The notes under the pieces were generated by a model, which was not told the DNA's origin, did no database searches, and was given only the letters and a program-made list of their open reading frames with translations. Shown in pieces: positions 24,801 to 36,800 of a stretch of DNA of 64,000 nucleotides (within the stretch, counting starts at the first letter, position 1; each line of letters begins with the position of its first letter). The DNA comes from Ectocarpus siliculosus (lineage: Eukaryota; Sar; Phaeophyceae; Ectocarpales; Ectocarpaceae): positions 62,001 through 126,000 of the forward strand of contig FN649728.1 in assembly GCA_000310025.1 (NCBI GenBank), read 5' to 3'. The position numbers and the translations under genes were made by a program.

Positions 24801-27800
24801 GTCAAGGGAAGTCGTGGTTCGGCACTGACTCGCTGCAGAAATAGCGGGACTCAGGACAGATTTCTTGGACATGTTCAGCCGACATACAAAAGGGGAACTC
24901 CTGTCAAAAGCTTGGCCATCGAGTGTGTGCACTCACTTTGCGAGCTTAGCTTCCTCCTTCAGCTTCTTCTCGATGCTCTTGCGGACGAGCGATCTCGCGT
25001 TCTCCACTTCCTCGGAAAACTGTTCGATCAAGCACCAACACAACACAGGCGCCACGCGAAAAGAAAGTGCAGTTAGAGAAACAGAGGGCGCGGTGCTCGA
25101 CATGTATGAGCCGCTGTAGGCGGCTCATTCTGCTTCAAAAATAATTCGACAACCCAATCTGCCAACCTCAATAGCTTGTGAGCAACCCTCTCGATCGCAG
25201 TCCCATCCACACAAAAACAATGCGCAATTCGTTATCGTCGTGCTAGAACTGCGTACAACTTGGTCGAGCACGAAACAAACTGTAGTTTCCAAAGTGAGTG
25301 TCTGTCCTTCAATGCATCCGCATGACCCCAAACCCCTGCATACCTGCGAGTAGTACTGCCACAGGCCCTGCACCACGATACCCAACGCCTGTGCTCGCCT
25401 CGTACAAGTCTTCGAATCATTCGGATCATCACGGAAAGCAGTGGTGGCACCGTTCGAGGAGGAACACAGCTGTGCGGCGAAGGCTCTCAGCATCTGCAAC
25501 CTGGCGAAAAACTCTCCGATGTTGGACGTGCGCAGGAAGTCGTCGAGAGGCTGAAATAGACCTGCGGGGTGTGCCGTAAAGCGAAAAGGGATCGATCGAT
25601 CAACAAGACACCAGAGCGGACGTTCACAACCGCGCAGGAACACGCGACATCGATGTTGCCACCACATACAATTTGCTGTTCCATCGCCGAAAACAGAGTT
25701 TCAGAGGGGGTCCGTCGCAACATCACACAAACCTAACCCTAACCCTAACCCTATTATAGTTAGTGCAGCAAACACACACGGTTGTGGAGAAAAAACGACC
25801 TACAGTCGACCCCAACCAAAGCAGTTTGATGCGTTTGTGGTGATCGTCAACGTCAAATCCAGCTGCCTGAATAACGCAATACCGCACCATTTCGATCAAC
25901 GACCAAATCACAACGACACGACACGACACCAAACAAGGACAATGCGACCCGCGCGGGTGCTAGAGACACATGTAGACAGAGGGGTGCTCGGTCAAAATGC
26001 TTTTAGTTGACATCAGGAACAGCCCTTGCGAGATGTCCTGTCAGTGACGATGAAATACGGTTTGATCGCCATCGCACCCAGCGTTCGAAGTCAAACACAC
26101 AAAGAGAGCAATACAACAACGAGACAAACGTCTACTGACCACAACAAAGGCGCTCAGTCCAAAGCTTTTGGTTTGACATCAGGAACAGCCCTCGCGGGAT
26201 GTCCTGTCAGTGACGATGAAATACGGTTTGATCGTCATTGCACCCTGCGTCCAAACCTCACCATAAAAGAAAACTGCACAAACCCATTGAATAGCCTACC
26301 GACGACGATAAAGGCGCAAAGTCCAAAGCCTTTGGTTGAAATCGAAAGTAGCCCCGAGAGACAGCTCCATCACTCCGAAGTCCTGTTCGTTCCCCTACTG
26401 TCGTCATGCGTAGATAGAATGGTATTCTTTGCCATGCATGCGGTGCGACCGCCTCGTAAAGATTACACTAAAAATACCACACAGGTTGCGTGACCGGGAG
26501 ACAGAGATACAAAACGAATCAGCAAAAGAGATCGGAGTCGCAGAATAAACCATCACAGAGACAACGCGCAGTGAGAAACAGCGTCAAACCGTTTTGGTCT
26601 TCAGAAGCAAATCACCAAACCACGAAGCAAGGTCAGGGGCGACTTAATCGCCGTTTGGTTTGTTTGTCGTCAATTCCCCTTCACTAAAACGCCTCCTAGC
26701 ACTAGCACTCCAACTGATACAACCATCGGCAGCCTTTCCATCTACCTCTCGAGTAATGGAAGAAATAGTATTCCTATGAAAGTAGAGGGTGTCACAGCCC
26801 TGACCGAAACCCTTTTCAAGACTTGCAGGGATTCCGCAAGCTTTATTGCGACGTCACCTCCATAAGGACGTGCGAGACTCAAGGTTCAAGGCGCCCTGGA
26901 CATGCCTCCAACATGAGCGTAACACAGCACATCCAGGTGGAAAGGACTACAACAGAGGCTGCGTGCAAACAGCGGTGCTCGGTGTGAGGGTTTCTTCTTC
27001 ACAGGTGAGAGCACAAAGTGCCCTCATCCAGGAAATAACAAGTACTCCAGATTTTCCTCATCGCACTTCCGTTCGCACCCCTCTGTGATTGGACGTCATG
27101 TAACGCCACCGCGGAAAATTCAACAGTTGGGATTAATAAACGTTTCTGCCCTACTCGGTGCTTTGTCGTATTCAAAGAGGGAAGAAAAATAGTGATCGCC
27201 TGTATGCATTTATTAACATGATACCATGGCCCACGCCTGCCTCAACCTTTCGTGCCGAAATTAGATTCAGCTCTAGCCCAAACATAATGTTGAAATTTCG
27301 ACAGTTGGTCTGTATCAAAAGTAACTCAAGTCGAATACGCTTGTAGCCAATGTCAAGGGATCGATAGCGAGAGGGGAGATTGGTGCCGTGTGAAACGGAC
27401 CGAAGCATACCAGACACAGAACAAACACCGAAAGGCGGTAGTGCAAACTGCGACAAGCATGCGCATGACGCCAGCGACAAAACTCACGTCCCCAGTGAAT
27501 CCTATTCGTAGTCGGACACCAACTGCCATGACAAACAGATCGAAAAAATCAAACACGAGCTGGTCGTCCTCTGTGTATGGGTGAGGACGTGCACAAAACA
27601 ACCCTAACCCTAAACCCTCTCCCGTAAAACGTTACCTCGCGCGTGGTCGAGCGATGCCGCATCGAGGCCTCCTGATGACTCCTCTGCGACACCCGCGCCC
27701 TTCTTCGATACCAGCCCAGACCAGAGCCAATCGGGGAAGTACCCGCTGGCACTGGGCCAATCAGGGGCCTTGAAAACCTTACCGCCAGGAACTTGCTGTA

Positions 27801-30800
27801 CAGCTGCTGGGCCATCGGAAACAGGCACCCCTCCCGGTGCAGCTGCGGGGTCACGCTGGAGTTGCAAAGGGTTGGAGGCTTGCAGGTCCTTGTTCCACTC
27901 TCCCGTCAGAAGGCGGTGGAGATGCAGCCACCAGCGGTTTGCCTGTTGCGAAAACAAATGTAAAGAAGACCGGTCAGGTGTCAACTAAAATGCACAGCAT
28001 GAAGTACACGGCACTATGCATATTAACATTGTATCCTGAAACCGTCGTTGGCGGCAAAATCGTTTACTCCCGGAGTACAAGCATCCGTGATATTCATCTC
28101 AAGACAATCAATCATCCCTCGCCGATGACCCAAACTGTACCCAGCCTTTCTCCCACCCTTACCTTCAGCACGAAAGCGCCTTCCCGGGCATCAAGCAGCT
28201 GCGGCCAGCTCTTGAGCTCGATGGCCCTCCACCTCACCACCAGAGAGCTCAGGGACCGCAGCTCGTCCTTGAGACTAACCCCGCGGTGTGCGTGCTGCTC
28301 CCAGTCTTGAGCCTTCCGAAGCGTGAGCTCGACACCGGCGAGTACCGCAGCCAGGGGTGAATGCAACGGCATGCGGCGTACACGGTCGGCGACCCTCGCA
28401 AGCTGGCAACGGGGGACAACAGGCACGGCAAGAGCGACGGGACGAAGCAGTCAAGGGTTTACCTTAAAAAATCGTGACATCATGCAAACCTGAAATTTTG
28501 TACTTCCAAAAACTTGACTTTAGCACAACATACCTGTATGAGAACGCCGTGACCAGGGAAATCTTCCAGCAAACCCGCAACTCTCCGCAGCACCGACGCC
28601 AAAGGGCCGTCCGCAAGCCTCGTCTCGGCAACGTTGCCGTCCAAGTGGAAGTTCACCAGAGGGTCTACCAAGAGAAGATTTCTCCTGACCGCGCCCTCGC
28701 CGAGCCACCCAGCAACTCCAACTCCAACAACACCGTCTCCCCTGCCCTTTTTCGAAGCCTTTTTCGACGCGGTGGGTTCGCCGCCCGCGGCGGCATCCTC
28801 CAGCAAGCTCCTACCGGTCTTGCACAATCTCGCCGCATCCGCGAGGGCCAGCAGGTGTGACCCCGCAAACGCGCCTTCCATGTGCAAAACCGGGCAAGCC
28901 GCGTCGGCCAAGGTGGGCGAAGCGAGTACAACACAGGAAGAGAGCTTCGACGTGGGGGCGGCCAGAAGCACAGAAGACCGGTACGAGTCTCTAAACGCGA
29001 CCAGCCTCTCGGCGTCGCTACAGGACCTTCCGCCAACGAAACCAGCCGTTTCAGGGGATGTGCCTCCCCGAGATGCAAACAGACCGCGCAACAAGCGGCG
29101 TCTTCTTGCCGACAGCGACAAGAAGATGCGGCAATGCCGAGCAACGAGGGATGAGAGGTGCTTGTCCGACATGTGGCCGAGAGCTTTGGCGCGCGCGTCG
29201 AGAGCGCCCTCGCTGGTCCCAGCCCCATCGGCAGCTTCGTCCTGCTCGCCGCTGTCGGCGGGCGCGTTCTCGGCCATTATGTCCTTAAAACCGCTGTGGT
29301 AGTCCGGGAATAGAGCCCGAAGTTTGGCGAGGTTTATCGCTTCCTCTGACTCCACCTGAGTCAGGGGGATTCCGGCAATGTTGGGCACGATACCGCCGTT
29401 ACGAGGTGCATAGAGCATGAGATTTTACAAGGCCGGACCAAGCCAACCAAGAGGGAACACAGAATTGAATGCATTGGAGAAACGGATCCAAATCACCACG
29501 ATTCACCTCAACAAACCATTCAAAACCGTAGCAGTAGAACGCAAAATGCACGTATTCAGTCGAGTCGCATGGTGAGCCATCAGTGAAAAAATTAGAGTGT
29601 TTGTAAGCTAAAGGTCCTCACGAACGTAGGATAGCTTGCTTTCATCAACTGGCCAGAACACAGACTCGAAATCGAAACAGAACACAACACAGGCAGCACA
29701 AACTAAACACTGCCAAACCCAAGTCACGCTGTAAAAGTCACGCAACCGAGGGTGGATCGATCAGAAAGAAATATGCTTGGTCATCTTCAAGAGTGCGTGG
29801 GTAGGCGTGAGGTACGGTGTCAAGTGTAGTCCCACGGGTACCCTCGCGATTGCAGAACAGGTCTCCAAGACGTTTTCTCATCACTTCGATTCAAAAGTAG
29901 TTGATGCAAAACATGTGAGAAAACACACACGAGAGCCAATCTCAAAACGCTCTATAGCTAAAAGGGCATTCCGTCAGGAAAAAATTAGAGTGTTTGAAGC
30001 TTTAAATGGTCCTCACTGAGATAGGACATGCTTTTCTTCTTCATTCGGAATGCCCCGCACAATGCACACTAACCGATCATGCTATCGCATGCAACATTGA
30101 AGCAAAATAAAATAGACGCTTCACACCGATATACAACACGGCTGGGTAAACAAACAAAAAACGACGCAAACCCCACCAAACCATAAAATAAAAAAAGGTA
30201 GCGCATATCTCAGGTATCCAAGAACAATACAGCACTACACACGAAAACGCACCACGTGCTCTTGCATCTTGTACTTGAGGATCTCAGCCTCCTTGCGGCG
30301 CTTCTCTGCCTCTTCCGCCTCCACCCGAGACCAAGCGTCGACTGCTCCTTCCATAGCAGACACGGCGGCATCGACGGCCGGCTGGGCCGAGCACTCGGAC
30401 GACAGCAACAACTCCGCACGAGACAGCACCGCCTGTAAAATCGAGAAGTAAAGCCATGGGAAAATGTGGCGGGAATAAACATGGAATTCGAGCTACAATA
30501 CTGCAGGTATGACGACAACCTAAGGTCAGCGAGCCGTGAGGGAATTGTGAAAGATTCCACGTCATTTACAAATCATTTGCGACTTGCATGTGCGTACGAC
30601 ACTGCGACTGTCCATGCAAAACCACCCAACCTATCTGCATCGATTCATGAGTCTGCTACATATTTACTTGTGAGATGAGAACAAAGCTGACGTAGGCCCT
30701 CAGGCATGCACCTGAAGCTCCATAATACCATACGTCTTGTATCGGAAATACATTATGTGCGTCCCAAACGACCCGCGGCGAGAGTGACCAGCAACCGAAA

Positions 30801-33800
30801 AACGGCACGGGCTTTCAAGCGAGGGATTGAGAGGAATCGCAGCAACCGTAAAGGTCGCAGTTAATTTAGCTCGAGTATAGTGGGATCACCAGGCACAGTC
30901 CGGAGACGCCTGGGTCCCGGCTGGGGGCCATTCGAGCATCACACGAACCAAAAAAAAATTCGACGAAGAGAAGAGCTCAACAAAATCGCGACGACCGCTG
31001 TCAACCAAAAACCCACCTGCAACAGCATCATATGCTGAGCCCCGAAAGCCCCGCCACCAGCGCCACCACCCCCGTCAGCACCAGAGCCTAGCGTCGACCG
31101 CAACGCTTCGCCGAGACCTTCCCCGGACCCGTCCCCAGCACGAGTCAGTCCCTCACAGCAAGGGTACGGGAAGCTAAGAAGCGTACCCTGGAGCTTGGCC
31201 AAGGGTCTCGGTGCCACCTTCCCCAGCGGCGTGGCGTCTGTTGGGCTGAAATAGGCAGCGGACGAGCAAGCAGCCGCAAGCACCCGAAGCCCGAGCCTCG
31301 TCACCTCCACAGCGTCGCAGATACCAGTCACGACGTCCGCATAGGCATCCCCGTACTCCGTACGAAAACGACTCACGAAAGCACCGGCGGCGTCCTGCCA
31401 CACCATCTCTTCCTGAAGCGAAGCCGCTCGATCCAGAGCCTTGCCCTTTCCTGCGCCCCAATCCTCCTCCAGCCCAGCCACGCCCCCTACGAATCGCGCG
31501 AGAGAATGTGCCAGAGCCGTGACGCGGCCGGGGTCGGCGAGGCCTCTCGCGAAGGCGTGGACGTCACGGAAGAGCGAATGGAAAGTCGGGCGGCCGTCAG
31601 GACGCTCGATGGCCTCGAGCCCAAGCCGGGTACACTCGTCGCGAAGGCTCCGAGCTTGTTGCAGCAGGGGTAACATCTGCAAGAACGCGCGTAACGCCCG
31701 ATGGGAAGACGAAGCAACACCGATCAAAATGCCTTGTCGCGAAACAAAGAAGCACGTAAATACGCTTGACAAAATGTAGTGTCCTGTAGAAAAAGACGTA
31801 CCAGCAATGAAAAACTCAGTGAGAGGATAAGTACAAGGTAGCAAATGCAAATATAACAATCACTTCGACAGCGAACCGAAATACAACGAGGCCCACACAC
31901 CACACATGTCGTTGGCGCGTCAAATGTTCCAGGATGCACCCTAGCGGTCACGCCGCATCAAAAATGCGCGGCGAACCAAAGTAGTGAGGGCACAATCCGG
32001 GTTAATCTCAACGGCGTAAAGCCGTTTTCGAGTACTGTTGCAAAGCTGCGAACCGACAAAGGAGATAGCTCCAACCCGCGTCGACCCGGAGGTTACACAG
32101 GGGCTCCAAAGTGGTGACGTGTTTGCGTTTCATGATGTGTCGTGAGGAAGTTGTGTATCACCGTCGGCATCGGAAGGCCACGAGGACAGACCGCTTAGAA
32201 AAGAGCCGATAACGAGAGCGCCCACGGCGGTTAGTCAGAGTACCTTCAGATAACCAGTTGTTTTGCATGTCATGTAAAGCGAGGCTGACGGTAAAATCAT
32301 TCCACAAGCTCTGGAAACGTATGACGCGTCTGTTGTCGATTGACCAAATCAATCCCTGCCTAAAATCCCACCTGAGAGAGCAACACTAGAGCAACGGGGT
32401 CATAAATGCCCCCAGTTCCATCCAAGGATCCCCCATCTTCAAAATAGAAAGTACCCACCTCGGGAGACACGTCCCCGCCTCCCTCGAGTCTCATAGACCA
32501 CCGCCTAACCGTGAGCTCCCCTCGGTATCCGCCCAGCCTCTCCCCCAAGAGCTCCCTCTTGAGAGCAGGCTTCAGACCCGGATCCACAGGAGAGGAAGGC
32601 AGAAGCAGGACGAGCTTCAGGCACCCGAGAAGCGCCATCCCAAGCCCCGCAGAGGCCTCAACACGTGCCGTCGGCCCTTCCGCCCTTTGACCCACCAGCT
32701 CTTCCTTGGCAACAAGGAGGTGCCGAGCCGCAGGTAAAACCAGCAAATCTGTTTGAGCGGCAAGCCGCTGGTCTGGGCAGGATTTAAGGGCTTGGCGGAG
32801 CGGTCCCTCAACCGTCCCCCACGAAGTAGATAACGGAACACTACTTTCTCCGCCGGCAGCAAACAGAGCAGCTGCGAAGGTGGCCGGCGCTTCGACTCCC
32901 GTGGCCTGCACGTCATCGAACGCGCCCAGCGTGCGGCAGAACCTGGCCCACGCCAGCTGCACCAATGGTTTGAGCGCACCGCCTGGCTCACCCCCCCAAC
33001 CGCCGCCGCCACCGTACGTCAGGTCCCGCACGCGGCGCATGGCCGTCCTAAACTGCCCGAGTCGCGCAGAGGCGTTCATGAGGGTCAAGTCCACCACGTG
33101 CCGCTTGCCTCCTGGCACAACACCGCCACAGAAGACAGCCGTCGACAACAACCGCAACAAGAATGAAGACCGGGCAAGAGTTAGGAGCTGTGCCGGACCT
33201 GCTAACCATGTGTCGGGCGAGCCTGTCGGCGTGTAGTCCTGGTGTCCCTCGCCGCCGCCGTCAACCATCTCGGGTGGAGCAAGCTGGAGCGACAACGCCT
33301 CGGGAGCACCCACGACATTATCCCAGAGGCGACGACCAAAGGATGCCATGGCCACCGGAAGCAGCCGCTTCAGCAGGGGTGCCAAAACATCGGGCCAGGA
33401 ACTCGAATCGTCCAAAGCCCACAGCAAGGTCTGGTGTGGACGCGCCGCGGCAGGCGAGAGCGAAGGCGTCGCCAAAATCGCCGAACGCAGCCTGGACAAG
33501 CGCGCCATGAGGCGCGGCTCCGAGCTGACTCCCACCACATTCTCTCGACCTCCAAGAGCAGCGGCGACGTCGAGCCCGGCGAGGGCAGCCAGAATTTCGC
33601 ACTCCTCCACAGCGATCCAGTGCTCCATCAACGGGGAGAGCTGAACGGCCGCCCAGTCCTGCATCACGCCTCCGCCGCCATGAGAAACTTCTTCATCACG
33701 ACCGGCAGAACCAGAATCTCCGGCCACCACAAGGAGCGTAGCGTTAGCCACCGCCTCTGTCGCCTCGGTGTCGAAGTCGTCAAACCTCTCTCCGAACTCC

Positions 33801-36800
33801 AAGTCATCCTGGTGATGCTCGAGGCCGTCATCCCGCCGATCGGCACCACCGAGCCGAGTACCCTTGTGCGCAGCCTCGAAGCGGGCGCGGGAAGACTTGA
33901 GGGTGTCCTCGAGCAACTCCGGCAAACGCGCAGCAAGAGAAACGCCGCCGCCATCTCCCTCGTTGTTGGGCAAAGCGACCGGGTGCGACGAAACACCAGT
34001 ACCATCCTCGACCTGCTCTTTGGAGAACACCCACTGGAGAGTGCAAAGCGCGTGCAAAAGCTCCCCGCGCATGTCACGCGACACAGAGAGGGAGGGATGC
34101 GCCTTCCGCATTAGGCTTCCGAGGGACACCACACCAGAATCCGCAGATACCGAACAAGTGGACGGCAATATCCGGAACTCATCCGCGAGACGGCCGAGCC
34201 GCGCGAGAGCAATCGCCCCAGCAGCAGAGGAAGGAGCGGCCGCCCTAGGCCCGTGCTTCCAAAGCGTGTCCCTGGTCGGTGCGGCACCCCCCGCGTGCTG
34301 CAATACGGCGGCGTTCACGCGGGCCCCCACAGCGTCAAGAGTGGCAAACGCTGAGGACACGTTGGCAAGGCTAATGACGGTAGGAGAAGCACCCAATGTC
34401 GTGCGGAGGGCCTCCAATCCCTGCTGCAGCCACCGCCACGACACTAAGAACGGATCCCACGCGAACAGCAGCTCCCCCCGAGGCCCTCTTGTGGAAGCAG
34501 CATCAGCGCAAGCCCCTTCGTCCTTCGAGGCGGACGCCACGACCAGCAACCCCGACAAGGTATCACGTGCTTCCATCACCGACCGCACTCCTCCAAGCAA
34601 CCTGTTAGGAAACTCTTGGCCATCCTGCCCGGAAGTCGCCAGCTCCGCCACCTCCCTGCAGGCCAACCGCTCAACAAGCACATCAATCGCACGCAGAAGG
34701 GGCCACAGGTACGGACCTAACGAATATCGTGCAAGACGGGTATCCGTGGAGCTGGCGCCGCCCCGGCCTCCACCTCCCACCATCGAAGCATCCCGACCCC
34801 CTTCGCATATAAGCCACGAAAGACCGAGCCACCCCAAGCCAGCCTCCCCACCACGACCGGAAGATACCCGGCTTTGCGCTTCGGATACCTCGGCGCGCTC
34901 CGCAAGCACAAGCGGAAGCCTTCGGACTAGGAACACGTCAACGATCCCAAGCAGAAGCATGCAAGGCCCCCACGTGCGTGATCCATGAAACAACCGCCGG
35001 AGAGAACCGAAGAGGTCCGGGTTTTCTCGCGGGTCCGAGGGCGACCAACGGTTACCCGCGAGCGCCGCGGCTTGCCGCAGCGACGATGTCTTGTTGCCCT
35101 GTGCACCACTGCCGCCACCCCCAACATCGGCCTCCGACTCCATCTCCGCGAGCATCGCCGAAACTTCACACCGCGCGCGCGAGTCGAAGAGAGCAGCCAT
35201 CATCGCGGACACCGCCTCTCCCACGCTACCCGCCAAAGCTCCCCGTCCAAACCCTGACGAACCGCGCGCTGTAGACCCTGTCACCCTATGGGAGGATATA
35301 ACCCGCAGATGACGGTCTGCCGACGAAGCTTTCCGGGCAACCAGAACGGCGGCATGGGCGAGAAGCGTACGGCTTACACTCGAAGTAGACGCGGCCTCTC
35401 CAGCCGTGAGCAGTAGAGCCGCATCGTCCGGCTCCAGTCTTAAGTCCGTGAAGGGCGGCGATTGCCCACCGCCAACAGCGTCAACGACCAGCGGCAAGAG
35501 GCAACGATCGCCTCCCGCAGAGGCTTCGGTGCTGCTCGCTGCGAGGACGATCTCGACCAGCTTCACGTCCTGCAAGACCTGCCTTACGACGCTGTCCTTC
35601 ACGGTCTCCCTCCAGCCGCAAGGCACAACGGAATCGATCACATCGGCAGAAGAAAACGACTCCTCCGACCCCGAAGCCAGAGGCCCGGCCATGCAGACCG
35701 ACACAACAGTTCTGGCCAGTTTCATCTCGGCTGACGATCCACCTCCTGGGCTCGACCTCGGATACGCCAGCGGGAGACACCGCAGCCACGCGTCAACATA
35801 ATCATCGTCTCCCTCGGAAGTCACACGCCGACAACGACTCGCCGCGACCAGCTCAGCCCAGAGAAGCAGTGCACGAGGCGAGGGTCCACTCCCCGCAGAA
35901 TCATTCCCGCTCCCAGTACACCTCCTCGCCACCAACGCAGAGTGAACGGCAATCGCCGCAGTTGCCTCCCGCGGTTCCGTCATCCCAGCCGCACGCACCA
36001 TCGACAGAAAGTCTGCGGCATGCTCGGTGACGGCCTTGGCCGGTAAAGCATCCTCGTCAGCCCCAGCGCCGACGTCAGCCGTTGCCGGTTGAGCGGGGAC
36101 AACGGCAACTGCCGGCAGCGCGTCAACCAGAGACACCTCCACGCAACGGTTCCGCATTGCGCGGGAGACTTCACCGCAGGACGGGTCCGCCGTCAAGAAC
36201 AGCCGAAAGTTGGGGTGCGGTCGGATCGTCCGGTGGCTGGTGGAAGACGCCCCGTTGGCGCCTTCTTGTCCATTGCCGCTTGAAGTGCCGCATTCCGTGA
36301 GGGGTAGGACACCTCCAGGCTCCAGAAGGGGGTTTAACCGGTCCAGAACACTGCCAACCAACACATTCGCATACAGTGCCGCACCAGGCGAATGGGCAGG
36401 GAGAAAGGCAAGGACCATTTAAGAACGAGCATCTTTGCCATCCTCAACACGCTGTCTCTGCATCACTCCGCTTCCAAATGTACCGGCTTCCAAGTAAAAT
36501 AACGTCATCACCGTGTACTAGGTTTCGATAACTGCTTTACCTCAACTCCAGCATCGCTCAAATGAGGGCGGCAAAGCGTTCTTCAAAAATGGTACCTGCG
36601 GCGAACGTGGCCACGAGCTTGTGCAAGCCAACATCACGCATGATTGCAGCCAGGACGATATTTTCACTGCCGGGAGGAATATCGCGAGCAGCAATCCGTT
36701 ACAGTATTTTTTCATCAAACTGTGAACAATGAAGACTATCACAGCAGCCACAAAAGACCCTGTTGACGCTACACTACAAGTCACCTGGAAGAGCACAGGT

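Larger units (their letters stand above)
21055..31676 (-). other. MDN1: Midasin exons 24-34: helical linker (stalk)
   Basis: Eleven exons encode about 1,656 residues of mostly helical linker. Stretches that match my memory of other midasins are WSRVEAEEAEKRRKEAE with ILKYKM (exon 25), ALFPDYHSGFKDIM (exon 26), WRAIELKSWPQLLDAREG (exon 27), PLDDFLRTSNIGEF (exon 29), LVRKSIEKKLKEEAKLAKW (exons 30-31, followed by SSEKSHRKLSKLVSQYDEVL), MRSLLLRGVY (exon 32) and the VLDLLGGMRKQGLSHAK motif (exon 33). Exon 34 (22347-21055) is the most divergent. These junctions are phase 0 except after exon 28 (phase 1) and exon 30 (phase 2). In yeast Rea1 this linker swings to transmit force; that role is taken from the family. 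Confidence 0.92.

Noticed and set aside
28634-29302. 222-codon plus-strand ORF
   Set aside because: Antisense shadow of midasin exon 26.
33864-34988. 374-codon plus-strand ORF
   Set aside because: It is antisense to midasin exon 23, which has clear homology and phase-consistent splicing. High GC removes stops from the opposite strand; no domain is visible.
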